In this document: one piece after another, positions 46,055 through 57,575 of the stretch
How the letters are laid out: each line of letters begins with the position of its first letter
How positions within the stretch are numbered: the stretch's first letter is position 1
Origin: Helicostylum pulchrum
Lineage: Eukaryota > Mucoromycota > Mucoromycetes > Mucorales > Mucoraceae
Direction of reading: 5' to 3'
NCBI GenBank assembly: GCA_025677825.1
Contig: JAIXMO010000081.1
Coordinates: 19,291-83,290 of the forward strand
Length of the DNA: 64,000 bases
Translations under genes and position numbers: made by a program
Notes under the pieces: generated by a model
What the model was told of the DNA's origin: nothing
Database searches by the model: none
The model's input: the letters and a program-made list of their open reading frames with translations, nothing else

Positions 46055-47284
46055 AAGTAAAGACTCTATTGAAGGGTGACCTGATTTAAGGGTGAATTTC
46101 TCAAGAACAACTTCAGTTCCTGCTTTAACGCCTCTATCACCATTATTCAATTTAATGGGTGGAATCCAACTTCACTAAATATATAAAATAAAGTTAAAAG
46201 TGATAATAATAAAAGCGTCTGGTCTTCAAAAGTATAAAATCAAATCAATGTTATTAAAACAAAGGGATAAAAATCAAACTGATAGAGAGAGGATGGTAAC
46301 ATAAACCTTACAAAGTAATTAAAATATAAGGACAATACATTTAGACTTAGAAATTTAACTGGGAAAAGTAGTTAAATACAGATGATTTCAAAGTGATAAA
46401 AAATTGAAAAGGGATGCAGTATAAACCAGATAAAGTGAATGAAAAGATTCTTTTTAGTCCTATATATTATAGTTAGTAGTTTTTAAACGTACTGTTATGT
46501 GGTATTTCAATAAAGAGTTGTGTACTATTTTAATTGACATCAATAAAATTTTAATTGAGTTCAGCATAATTTTAATGTTTGAGCTCCTACAGAAAACGAT
46601 ACACAGCATATTTTTCTGTACAATAATTTGGGTAAGTTCAAGAACTATTTAAAGTATTATAATCCATTATTGTCTGTCCCTTTTCCTATTAAAAACGCGT
46701 CCTTTGAAGTAAAGGTTTACAAGTAACTTCTAAAAAATGTCATTTTTCGGCGATCGAAATAATGTGTTTTCTTTGTATAATTAAACGTCAGGAAATGATT
46801 CTTTTTTCAAAGTTACTTAGTAAAAGTTACTCCTTAGGATGCTGTCTTTAATACCAAAATTAAAAACTGCTTGCTTTTTATATATTTTTCTCGATCATCA
46901 TTGGTTTTTCGACAAAAAAAGTCAAATTGGATCGGAAGTAATTTCAAAGTAACCACAAAAACACAAAAGGGGGTTGACTCCCAAAAATGAAAATCGAAAA
47001 AAAACAAAAAATATTGTTTTTAATTTTTTTTTACCAAAGATATAGTTTAAACAACAATTTGGCATTAAAAAACTTGGGACCAAAAAGCGTTTCCTGTTAC
47101 TTTAAAAAATAAAAAACCAATATTTACTATCACTGCTAAAATTAGCAGTGATTTCTTATGTGAGCGATTATTTAAACTCAGGTATCTCAGTGAGCTTTTT
47201 TATTTTTATAAGTAGTTATTCACTGTTCGATATAAGGGTGGATTTCTTCCACATTTCGGCCACCCTTAAATAGAGACGCTATTG
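46055..47284 (-). mobile_element. Repeat copy C: 1.23-kb element with both termini
   Basis: Reading the minus strand from 47284, the end is CAATAGCGTCTCTATTTAAG, with TA outside at 47285-47286. The low-coordinate end reads AAGTAAAGACTCTATTGAAG after TA at 46053-46054. Both match the family terminus with a few changes, so this is the only copy here with two ends. Internal sequence matches copies A and B in inverse orientation but contains only one arm of their large palindrome. There is no transposase frame, so it must have depended on another element's enzyme. Confidence 0.7.
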
Positions 47285-47286
47285 TA

Positions 47287-47420
47287 TTTATTACACATAC
47301 ATTTAAAAACTACTAGTTATGATATACAGAACTAAAAAAATAAAATGCGTTCACTTTATTTGGTTATATTGTATCCCTTTTCGCTTAACGACCGTCTGCA
47401 TTTAATTACTTTTCCTAGTT
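47287..47420 (+). mobile_element. Repeat fragment F abutting copy C
   Basis: Directly beyond the terminal TA of copy C, sequence resembles copy A at about 5398-5550: TATTTATTA, TTTAAAAACTACTAGTTATG, TTCACTTTATTTGGTTATAT and TCTGCATTTAATTACTTTT. Its orientation is opposite to C. This looks like C inserted beside or into an older member of the family. Confidence 0.5.
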
Positions 47421-48084
47421 GATTCTCTAAAGAATCATTGTGCTGATACACGCTCCGTTCGTATTTAATCATTTTATAAGATTTATTTTATTATTACAAT
47501 CTCTTTGATTTATAATTGTATAATTCCCATAAAACTGTAACGTATTGGAATTGTAATAGGTAACGTTTTTAACTACAATGGAAGGCTATATTTTCGATGA
47601 ATAATCGAGTGTAGCAATGGACAAGGTATCGAATCATATATTGTAGCGAATGAAAGTATTAATTATGGCGTACGAAGATACGTAGAAAAGGTAAAATTAG
47701 CTACTTAATTTAATTAGAATACTTGTCAAGTATCAATAAAACTGTAGGTAGATTTGATTCAAACAAACGCATTTATGACATTAATATCTGGTTAAATTTT
47801 GTCTTCAACAAGAAAAGGAATTTGCAAGATATATACGTAACCTTTCGTTGAACAGACTTTCAAGTGCAACTAAATATATATACAGGATAATTGTGCTTAT
47901 ATCTGAAAATATAATTATCCGAAAAAAGAAATACAACTGCCATGTTTTGCCGGCTCGGAATTTTTTTTTATGAAGAGAAAAATAAGCGGGGAATTAAAAG
48001 ACAAGGGGACCACATTGAACTTGATTACCTGTAGTCAAATTCAAGTATGAAATAAAATCTTCCTCTCTCTATTCCTTAATCGAA
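47421..48084. other. Upstream region of RPL36 with old repeat sequence
   Basis: It includes the segment 47548-47690 that resembles 41851-41990. The last 100 nt before RPL36 are pyrimidine-rich (CTTCCTCTCTCTATTCC), usual for a ribosomal protein gene leader. No gene is supported. Confidence 0.4.
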
Positions 48085-48720
48085 ATGGCTGCTTCTGGAA
48101 TCGCCGTCGGCATCAACAAAGGTCACATCGTCACCAAGCGTGTCCTCAAGGTCAAGCCTTCTAACAAGATTGGTGTATGTATACAAATCAACAAAATGGA
48201 TGGATGGATACAATGTCTATATACACGTACATTTATATCGGGGTTAAACACAATATACCAATTTTTTTTATGTCAAAATCTATACTGAAAAAATGAACAT
48301 ACAACACGTGGACAGCACTTGATGTTTAACTGTGTCCATCCCGAGAAATATATACGTGTATATAGACACATATTCATTAACCCAGAAAACTTGAACGAAA
48401 ATATAAATACTAACTTGAATTAATATAGGCTTCTTCTAACCGTAGCACTTTCGTTAGAAGCATCATTCGTGAGGTTGCCGGTTTCGCTCCTTATGAACGT
48501 CGTCTTATGGAATTGATCAAGAACTCCAAGGATAAGCGTGCCAGAAAGCTCTGTAAGTCCAAGGTAAAGTATCAATTTTTTTTGCAAGTTTTTTTTTCTA
48601 TATATTGGTAGAGTTTGTTCAAGGTACTAACTCTTTCTTTATTAGCTCGGTACATTCCTCCGTGCCAAGAAGAAGATTGAAGAACTCCAAGGTGCCATTG
48701 CTTCTTCTCGTCGTGCTTAA
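48085..48720 (+). CDS. RPL36: 60S ribosomal protein eL36
   Basis: Exons 48085-48174, 48429-48563 and 48646-48720 encode 99 residues. The sequence begins [20 protein letters not shown] and continues with [40 protein letters not shown] and [19 protein letters not shown]. This is the whole eL36 family protein at its normal length. Codon use is strongly biased to C-ending and AAG codons, as in highly expressed genes and unlike its neighbours. Intron 1 is 254 nt, several times longer than most introns here, and contains a perfect 16-bp inverted repeat (see findings). Convergent with the HAD phosphatase gene. Confidence 0.97.
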
Positions 48721-48851
48721 ACTGGTTATTCCTAATATCTTTTTGATTTTTAAGTAACCAAAAATAAAACACTTTTTGATGCTCATGTAAAAAAAAAACT
48801 TACGGATACAAATATAAAAGGGGGAAAGGGTGTGTGTGTTTATTGTATTTT

Positions 48852-49755
48852 CTATATGGTATGGTAATACTTATCGAGTATTGTTTTGATTTGATGCCAA
48901 TTGTCAACATGATATAAATGACTTGACTTTGAAGTATCTTCTTGCACAGTGTAACCGAAATCATTTAATGTCTTTATTAAGGATAAATCATTTCCAATAA
49001 CAATTCCAATATTCGATTTGGCTATAAAATAATATCAGTAAAATAATAATTTGTTGAGCCATAAGTACCTGGAACTAACCTAATGGTTCAATGTCACCAA
49101 GAGAATCACCAATATAAATAACCCCATGATTTGCTCGAATTGATTCATTGATAAGTTGTTGCTTATCGCCTGTGGTCAAGATTTGTGGAATTATATCACC
49201 TGTGCAAATATCATTCATAAACGTCAGATCATTACTATAAACTTGTTTGCTTTCTAGTCCTAATTGGTTTAGGAATCCCAAAATCCAATCTTTGGACCAA
49301 TTCAACGACACGATCCGCACTTGTTCCTTGTACGGTTTTAAAGTAGATATGACATTGCTCCGAAGTTCTGTCTGGCTTAGCTCAATAGCCTTTTCTTTAA
49401 TAGCCTGTTTAGATAAGCCTTGAAACACTTTATGTTTACTAACTCGGGCTAAAGAAGACTTTTCGATAGGTTTATAAGTGTTTAATTGTTGAACAAAGTC
49501 GTTAAAAGTACAATCATTCGGCAGATGGTCTAATTGGTTTCTATGAGTTCGGTAATCGTTTAAGTAGCCATCGACAAAATAAGACCAAGGCTTTTGGTTA
49601 TGTGACTGAGCGACACCAAATTGTCCTAAAGGAGCAATAGTATCATGTTTAGTAATAGTTTGGTCAAAGTCGACTAATATCAATGGTAACTTGGTGATTA
49701 AAGGTAACTGTTGTAAACTAGACATGGTTCTTCCAATTGGTAGACGGAAAGTCAT
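48852..49755 (-). CDS. HAD-superfamily phosphatase
   Basis: Exons 49080-49755 and 48852-49021 encode 281 residues. Motif I is LILVDFDQTITKHDTI (DxDxT, nucleophile Asp at about residue 29). VRIVSLNWSKDWI has the motif II-like segment, and YIGDSLGDIEPLAKS is motif IV across the intron. The family dephosphorylates small phosphometabolites. The overall shape is close to the phosphoserine-phosphatase-like branch found in fungi, but the substrate is not predictable. Two ATGs are possible: 49755 (MTFRLP) or 49725 (MSSLQQL, 271 aa). Upstream in-frame sequence to 49890 has no clear reason to be coding. Confidence 0.82.
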
Positions 49756-50129
49756 CGAAAAGCAAAGGTATTTGAGCTTGAATAATGAGCTGTTTTTTTT
49801 TCGCAAGGAAACCTTTTTTGTCTGTAAAGATTTGCCACCAATGAAAAACGTCAAGTAGCCAAAAAAAAAGGGGGGGGGGGCGGGGAGCACGGTTCTATTT
49901 GCAACGGTCGATCCAAAAAAGTATTCGTTTACTCATAAAAAAGGACTGTTGCATGAATTAAATAAGTACGATAAGCACTTATGTTTTAATATAAATGTAT
50001 AAAACGAGTATAAATACCAGCACGCAAAAAAAAAATAGCATTGTATCATCTTTTTTTTTTTACAAGTAGCAAGTGGATCAAAATCTTTTTTACAAGTAGC
50101 AACAAATGGATCTTTTTTTTTCCTTTTTT
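49756..50129. other. Intergenic, nothing recognised
   Basis: Upstream region of the HAD gene. It contains a G-run of 10 with A-run neighbour (49862-49880) and two copies of TTTTTTACAAGTAGCAA (about 50056 and 50085). No gene is supported. Confidence 0.4.
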
Positions 50130-50318
50130 CTAAAAAAAATGAACTCGCATATAATCAGATATCTCTTTAGATAGTATGTGTACATCTTTCAAAGGGAGCT
50201 TTTCCTGTGGTACATTGGCAAACGAATATGGTTTGCTTAAAACATAACAGGTAAATGCGTCGCACTTTTTAATCGACCGTGTAAATCGAACATGTATCAA
50301 GTGTTCCCCCAAAAGCAT
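50130..50318 (-). CDS. Uncertain 62-residue open frame
   Basis: The frame reads MLLGEHLIHVRFTRSIKKCD, then AFTCYVLSKPYSFANVPQEK, and ends DYMRVHFF. Composition is protein-like. It lies 42 bp beyond the stop of the small membrane protein gene on the same strand. I tried to splice it onto that gene as a third exon, but no GT-AG pair keeps the frame. It could be a remnant or a separate small gene. Confidence 0.25.
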   Translation of the reverse strand: MLLGEHLIHVRFTRSIKKCDAFTCYVLSKPYSFANVPQEKLPLKDVHILSKEISDYMRVHFF

Positions 50319-50360
50319 TGAAACACAAAGTAACAGATAAACATAAATTCAACAGGAATT

Positions 50361-50733
50361 TTACAATGAATGCAAAATAGACGAACGATCAAGAGTAATA
50401 GTTGAATGTTTGAGCTTTAATAGGTCGTTTATTTTGGAGGATTCCATCAGTTTACCTAGACGCCTACTCAGTAAAAAAAAAAACTAATGCAATTATTGTC
50501 GAAGGACGCCAATAGATATGGATCCAATCAATCATACCTGGCAACTTTGATCCAAATTCTGTCGCATCAGCACGTTTTGTCTTGCCAGATGTTTCAATGA
50601 TTTCCTCAAGAGGCGGACGCAAATAAAAGTTATAGAGAATAAAATGAATTGAAGATAAAATTAAGATAGAATAAACTAAAAGATATAATCCTAAATCATC
50701 GACTGGAGAAGGCTGGCTTGACTTGGTGTCCAA
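50361..50733 (-). CDS. Small single-pass membrane protein, unrecognised
   Basis: Exons 50538-50733 and 50361-50455 give 96 residues. After MDTKSSQPSPVDDLG comes a hydrophobic segment (LYLLVYSILILSSIHFILYN, about residues 16-36), suitable for one membrane span. A basic and acidic tail follows: FYLRPPLEEIIETSGKTKRA, then EFGSKLPGKLMESSKINDLL, ending SSILHSL. The donor is CCAG|GTATGA. The acceptor must be CGTCTAG; the AG just upstream of it leads to a stop in frame. I recognise no family. Confidence 0.5.
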
Positions 50734-51768
50734 AATTTAAATTTCCATAAAAGCTATTTCTTTGAAAAACACCCTAAAAAGATGAAATGGACACAATTGT
50801 AACTAGGTATCACAAAAGTATTACAAGGTACTCTATGAAAAAAGGGGTTGAATCAAGTCCCATAATTTAATATCAGTGAATATATAATAAGAACACATAT
50901 AAATAAATAAAAGATAACGAAAATTGATAATTATGTAACCTCCGCGCCTTAAATAAGCTTGTGAATACATTTTTTTTTTAAAAAAAAAATGCCCGTGAAA
51001 GTGTCATAAGCAAATGGTAATGAAAATCATCACCAAGATTTCGGGAAAATAAGAGCGCATCAAAGAGAGAAATAATTGGGGGGAGCTTGTATTGAATGCA
51101 CTTATAAATTAAATCATGATATTTGTATGCCAATAAGTAGTCGTTGTCCATGTCTTATTGGAAGCTGCAGAAAAAAAATTATCCCCAAAAGTTGATCGTG
51201 GACAAATCAATACGCTGACCTCATGTTGTGTAGAGATTGCAAGCGCGCACGTTTGTAGTAGTGCGTGCGGCTATAATTGTCCTATTTTTCGTTACCAAAT
51301 CATGGATACCGATATAAAAAAAAAAGGCTTTCTTCTTTAGTTGTGTAACTCGGTATCCTTCTCCCTTTCTTTTTTTTTCTTTCTTTCTAGTATTTTACTT
51401 GTATTATTCTAGATGCTCTACTAATCGCCACTATTCAATGGCTTGTTGAAAGAGTAAGATGTAATAATATCGACTAGCAAATATTCACATGAAAATATTA
51501 CAACAGTATAAAATGCTTCGATGGTGTTACATCCAGCCATTTTCACGTGGAAAAAATATAATAAAGGCGTTACTTTTTTTATAAAGATAAACTTTGTTTT
51601 TTTTAAAACCTTTTCTTTTTTACTGTTTGATATCCTAATTATAAGCATATGAATTATTAATAACCTTAAAAAAAATCATTTATATAGTTTTTCCTTTTTC
51701 TTCTTCTTCTTCTTCTTCTTCACTTCCTATACCCAAAAAGTATTAAATACATAACAATATATATAAAC
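50734..51768. other. Intergenic, nothing recognised
   Basis: Divergent upstream region for the small membrane protein and the MIT-domain gene. It has A/T runs and a CTT repeat at about 51699-51721 just upstream of the MIT gene. A short frame at 51158-51340 and another at 51421-51540 show no family resemblance. Confidence 0.4.
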
Positions 51769-52821
51769 ATGTCTACACTCGTATCTCGAGTATTATCTCA
51801 AGCAGATAAACTACCCATGATGAACAATCCCTCTAGTTGGTTTCCTTCTTACAGAAAAGAGCAAGAAGCGGAATTACAACGTCAAGAACAACAACAACAA
51901 CAGCAACAACAGGATGAAGATAATTTCAACGCTTATAGGCGTTTAACACCACCAGGCTCACCACGTTATTCAATGGCTCCCCCACCCTATGAAGCAGCCC
52001 CTACTCAACCAGTCGTATCTGAAAAAAGATTTTCAAACACCCTTTCAACCATTTGGAAACGAGCTTCGTTTTCAAGTTACGCAGGTACCGACATTAAAAC
52101 CCCTTTATCAGCAGTAAATTCCACCATCGATAAAAAACAAATGGAACATGCCGTAACCTTAATTAATGTTGCAACCGACATGAATAACTCCGGAAATCAA
52201 CAAATGGCTATTGACCTTTATATGATGGGTCTTGATAAGTTAATATCTGCTTTACCTTGTAAATACTTTTCTCTTTTAGTATTATAATATGAAATATTAA
52301 TAATTATTCTTTATATAGTGGAATCTGATCCTACAGTAAAAGAATCTCTTGAAAAGAAATTGGTTGAACTTAAAGAACGCCATAAACTCAGTCTTGTTTC
52401 TCTTAACGATCTTCTTCCTGAAGAAGAAGAAGACGAAGATGGTCAATCTAGACCTATTCGCGCTCAAATATCCAACTTGGTTATTAATGCTGCTGTTTTG
52501 AGTGCAATTGCTTTAAAAAAGAGCCCTATTCCTGGTATAAAAAAAAAAGAAAATATATTCATACATGTGTAAAATATTCTAATGGTTTTAATAGATGCTT
52601 TATCAAGTGTAATGAATTACGCTGTTGATGGTATTCAAATTATGGATGAAAAGCATCAAATTCGTCAACGTACTTGGAACTTGGCAGCCAAGAGTGTCGG
52701 TAAGGCCGTTCAAATCGATCGACAGTTCGAAATTCATCAAATGGTTACAGGTGCTTTTTATACTGGCTTTACTGCTTTTGTTAAAGCTGGTTTAGCATAT
52801 TCTGAAACTGCAACTGATTAA
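51769..52821 (+). CDS. MIT-domain protein
   Basis: Exons 51769-52258, 52319-52534 and 52595-52821 encode 310 residues. The N-terminal 110 residues are disordered, with a Gln run and a PPGSPRYSMAPPPYE Pro-rich stretch. Residues about 120-190 form a MIT three-helix pattern: KKQMEHAVTLINVATDMNNS, then AIDLYMMGLDKLISALPLES and LEKKLVELKERHKL. MIT domains bind ESCRT-III tails or related partners in membrane remodelling. The C-terminal half (SSVMNYAVDGIQIMDEKHQI, AAKSVGKAVQIDRQFEIHQM) looks helical and conserved but has no name I can give. The exact partner and process are inference. Confidence 0.75.
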
Positions 52822-53475
52822 ACTGATCGAAAAAAAAGGAATGTTTCTTTATCTTTTTTTAAAAAATATATTTACATATACATATATTATGCTCTCTCTT
52901 TCTTTTTTTTTTTTTTTTTTTTTGTACACTTTTTTTCTTTTAAAAAAAAGTAATAAACCCTATACAGTCAAAATTCTACTATTTTTATTTTTGTCGGTTT
53001 CAAGTTCGTATTTGCTACTCACAAGGAATTCTTGGGCATTTTAAACCTCAAATAATCAAATAACCCTTCTAAATATTATTTATTGGCTTCAGACCTAAGA
53101 GGACATAGTATGTGCTTGAATTAGTGGCTTCGGGTACAGTTAAATGTTAAAACTATGGAGGAAGATGCTATTCTATTCGCCTGCCATTTACTGCCGAGGT
53201 AAAAGCAATGTAGTGCAGGGATTCCAACAACGATGGGAGTTTAAACAATAGGGATTGTTGAAGTGTAACAACAACATCTTTTTGTGTCCAATTTTTTGAG
53301 ATGAGTCACGTGCGCTGACATCCAACTCATGTGAAAGATGCTTGATTTCTCAGTGCAGAGTTTAAAAAATTTATTCATCTTTAATACCCTTTCTCTTTTC
53401 CTTTTTTTTTTTTTTTTGCCCCTATCAAACTACCCCTCTCTCTTTCTCTTACATTTTTTTTAATTGATATATTTC
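52822..53475. other. Intergenic, nothing recognised
   Basis: 3' flank of the MIT gene and promoter of the ETF-QO gene, with T-runs at 52900-52923 and 53402-53417. No supported gene. Confidence 0.4.
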
Positions 53476-55491
53476 ATGTTTAGAAATATCGCAGCTAGTC
53501 GTGTAAAGGTAGTTTTACCTCGCGTTGCCAATGCTATTAGCACCAAGGTCATGTCACCTTCTATGGCCATTCGGTTAACTGCTAATACCAGCAGACGTTA
53601 TATTTCCAGTTCTGCCAGTCAAGCTATTTGGATTCCCTTTGATAGAAACTCTTTACCTGAGGATGATCCTCGTCGTTCAGAACAATTTGAAGACGAAACT
53701 GACGTTGCTATTATTGGTGGAGGACCTTCTGGTTTAGCTGCCGCTATTCGTTTGAAGCAGTTAGCTAATGAAGAAGGTAGAGAATGTCGTGTTATGGTAT
53801 TTGAAAAAGCTGGTGAGGTAGGTGCTCATACACTTAGTGGAGCTGTTATTGAAACAAAAGCCCTTGATGAATTGATCCCTGACTGGAAAGAAAAGGGTGC
53901 ACCTTTAAATACTCCTGTCACAAGTGATTCTATGCGTTTTATGACAAAAACTCTTTCAATTCCTTTGCCTCATCCTCCTCAAATGAATAACAAGGGTAAT
54001 TATATTGTATCTCTTTCCAATTTCGTTAAATGGCTTGGTGAACAAGCTGAAGAATTGGGTGTTGAAGTTTATCCTGGTTTCGCTGCTAGTGAAGTACTTT
54101 ATAATGAAGATGGTAGTGTACGCGGTGTTGATTTGAATGATGTCGGTTTAGACAAAAACTTTGAGCCCAAGGTAACTTTATTATTTTTTTTCCCACGACT
54201 TTTAAATAATTTATCTTTTTACTCACAACCTTAAAAATAGGATACTTATGAAAGAGGTATGGCAGTAAAGGCAAAGGTTACTTTATTCGCTGAAGGTTGT
54301 CACGGTTCTCTTACCAAGACATTAGCAAAGAATTTTGGTTTGCGTAAAGAAAGTGGACCTCAAAAATATGGTATCGGTATTAAAGAAGTTTGGGAAGTTT
54401 TACCCGAAAAGCATAATCCTGGATCTGTTACACATTCAGTTGGTTGGCCCGTAGATATTCATACTTATGGTGGTAGTTTTATTTATCATTTTGAGGCTGA
54501 TCGTCATCTTGTCACTGTTGGTTATGTTGTTGGTTTAGATTATTCTAATCCTTATATGAACCCTTATAAATCTTTCCAAATGTTTAAACATCATCCCTCT
54601 GTAAAGAGTCTTTTGGAAGGTGGTAAATGTATTTCTTATGGTGCTAGAGCTATCAATGAAGGTGGTTATCAATCTATTCCCAAATTAGTTTTCCCTGGTG
54701 GCGCACTAATTGGTTGTACCGCTGGTTTCTTGAACGTACCAAAGATTAAAGGAACTCATACTGCCATGAAATCTGGCATGCTTGCTGCTGAGTCTACTTA
54801 TGAAAAGTTATTTGCTTCCGGTGTTGACGAGGAATCAACTGAACCTGTGTTACTTGATAATTATGAAGAAAATATCAAGAACTCTTGGGTCTATGAGGAA
54901 CTTTATCAAGTTCGTAATGTTGTCCCCTCTTTCCATAGTTCTTTAGGTTTGTGGGGTGGTTTAATGTACGCTGGCCTTGATACATTATTCTTTAAGGGAC
55001 GTACACCTTGGACTTTCAAGCATCAAAAAGCTGATTGGGAATGTATGAAGACTGCCGCGTAAGTTTATAATATATATGGCTACAATTACGTGAAAAAATT
55101 TTCTCACGCTAATTTGTAATTATTATTTTTTAGTGAATCAAAGCCTATTGATTATCCTAAACCCGATGGCGTTATCTCATTCGATTTATTAACCAGTGTA
55201 TCTCGTACAGGTACTAACCATGCTGAAAACCAACCTGTTCATTTACGTCTTCGTGACGAAAAGATTCCTGTTGAAAGAAATTTAGAGATTTATGATGGCC
55301 CTGAAAACAGATTTTGTCCTGCTGGTGTTTATGAATACGTTGATGATGAGAATAAGCCCGGAGAGAAGCGTCTTCAAATTAACTCTCAAAATTGTATTCA
55401 CTGTAAGACTTGTGATATCAAGGATCCTTCTCAAAACATTGATTGGACTGTTCCTGAAGGTGGAGGAGGACCTCAATACACTTGGACTTAA
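53476..55491 (+). CDS. ETFDH: Electron transfer flavoprotein-ubiquinone oxidoreductase
   Basis: Exons 53476-54171, 54241-55058 and 55134-55491 encode 623 residues. A basic, Ser/Arg-rich presequence ([20 protein letters not shown]) suits mitochondrial import. The FAD-binding Rossmann motif is [20 protein letters not shown], near residue 75. [51 protein letters not shown] and [20 protein letters not shown] are family blocks. The C-terminal [4Fe-4S] domain has all four cysteines: one in [10 protein letters not shown] (about 566) and three in NCIHCKTC (about 592, 595, 598). It passes electrons from ETF to ubiquinone in fatty-acid and amino-acid oxidation at the inner membrane. Length is standard for the family. 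Confidence 0.97.
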
Positions 55492-55726
55492 GTTTTGTGT
55501 GTGCGCGTATATTACCTCCCTCCCCCCTTTCTCTCTTTTTATTGCATAACAAATAGAAAAAAAAAAATTTATATATTTATGAACAAGCGATAATACAAAA
55601 AAATCTTTTGCTTTGATCTTTCTTAAAATTTATATACACATGTAGGCTAGTTTTTGTGAACAATAATGGCTAGTTTATTTTTTGCTTTGTAATTTTTTTA
55701 AAAAGTGTGCGTAGTATTATTATATT

Positions 55727-57575
55727 TTAGTCAGCGTCCATTACTACGTCGTCGTCAGTGTTCATAGTGGATGATTCAGTGTTCATAGCGGATGGTTCAG
55801 ATTGATTATTGTTGGTAATTAAATCGGCACTATCACCTACAGTAATACGTTCCACAACCTCGTCCTCAGCTACTGAGAATGAGCGATTGGTAAGGTCAGA
55901 GTTTATAAACACCTTGTTGGGATTATTGATTTGGGTGTGTTTATAAAAGCAATTAGGTCTTGTACAAGCACCGTCAAATTTACACTAAAAAAAATAATGC
56001 AACTTTTTTTTAAAAAAAAAAATCACTATGAAATAAATAAATAAAATATACTTACAACGATGTCTGCTTGAGGGTTAGGATCTTTAGGATGAAGGAAGTG
56101 ACAGTCTGGTCTAGTACAAGCATCGGCATTTTTACAAGGTATTTGAAGACGTTGACCAGGAGCAGTAAAAGAAGGCTTTGGTTGCATATAGTAAGGTTGA
56201 GCTACAACGGGATGAACAAATGGACAAGCAGGGTTGGAACAGTAAGGGAAAAATTTACAGGGCACAGCTAATTTTTTGATTTGTTGTGGCATTACAGACT
56301 TTGCGATCTCTGGATGTATAAACATACATTCTATGGCCGGCTTTGGACAGTTTGGGAAATCACTAAAAGAATAAATCAAATATTAGTTACCCACGTTTAT
56401 CTATTTGTATTTCGCTGTTGTTGTATGTACGTACGGACAAACGGTGGTAGGATGAAAGTAGATGCATTCTTCTCCATTTTTACAATTAGGCCAGTATTTA
56501 CAACGCTCTTTTTTAGCTGGTTCGTCTTTGTTTCGTGTGATAGGAATAGGTTTTGCTCCACCTAAACGATCAAACACAGAAGGTCTCTCCTCTAAAATAA
56601 TAATAATAATAAGTAAAAACATTTTCAACTCAAAATAGCTATTTCCTTTTCGTTTTTACCATCAGATCTTGAGTTTGTATTTGAGTTACCAAGTCGTGAA
56701 AGTATACTACCAGATTTATTACGGTCCTCTTCATATCTGCCAGAGCGACGATCTTCATATCTAGAAGATTGTCGTTCATGTTCATAACGAGAAGATTGGC
56801 GTGCAGGTGAACGAGAAGAATGACGTACGGGTGAGCGAGAAGATCGATGTACAGGTGAACGAGAACGAGAACGAGTACGAGAACGTTCACTACGACGAGG
56901 CTGAGAAGATCTTTCATTACGGTTGACATGTCCAATAACACTTCCAATTGCCTTTGAAAATATTCTATTCTCTCTGTCTGGTTTAGCAATTCTGGGAGCC
57001 ATATCCATATCTTCATCCTTTTCTGTGGTTTGTTCTACTTGTTGTTGTGGTTGTGACTGATCGGTTGCGGCAGACATGTTTTCTAATTCTGATTTACGTT
57101 CAAATATCCATTGTGTTAAATTAGGGTCTAACGAAGAAGAAAAAAAAAACCTTCATTAATATCTCCATCATAAATAAATATACAGTTATTTTTTTTTTAT
57201 GTGTGTGTACCATAATCTGATCCAACCACTATTACAAGAATGTTAGTAACTTGTTAATATATTGCACGTGAACATGTTACTTACATAATAAGAGTTCTTC
57301 ATTCACTTCTTGGGAAGTTTTATTGACTTGAATTAAACTGATAATAAAATCGGAAAGAGTACTATCTAAAACACGTCTATTTTGTCAATTACGATTCAAA
57401 AAAAAAACTTTTTTTTTCGTAGCTTTTTTTTTTACCTGTCGCGTCATTATAATCGTAAGCTACACATTTGTTATGAATTTCGATCTACAAAGAAAAAAGG
57501 GTTAATTTTATACTGATAAAAAAGGAAGAGAAAAAGGCTAAATACCTTCAATTGATTCAATAGTTCAGGTTGCAT
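55727..57575 (-). CDS. NAB2: Nuclear poly(A)-binding CCCH zinc-finger protein (Nab2/ZC3H14 type)
   Basis: Eight exons (57546-57575, 57436-57484, 57285-57365, 57211-57228, 56660-57127, 56435-56591, 56056-56362, 55727-55984) give 429 residues. The N-terminus (ELLNQLKIEIHNKCVAYDYN, DSTLSDFIISLIQVNKTSQE, PNLTQWIFERKSELE) is the helical PWI-like domain of Nab2. An RS-rich linker follows (SRSRSPVHRSSRSPVR). Five CCCH fingers close the protein: CKYWPNC, CPDFPNC, CKFFPYC, CKNADAC and CKFDGAC, each with later Cys and His. Five fingers match ZC3H14; yeast Nab2 has seven. Such proteins bind poly(A), limit tail length and aid mRNA export. Exon 4 is 18 nt. Convergent with ETFDH. Confidence 0.9.

Noticed and set aside
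49756..49890. In-frame extension of the HAD phosphatase to 49890
   Set aside because: It runs through a G/A homopolymer leader with no family match; ATG at 49755 or 49725 fits better.
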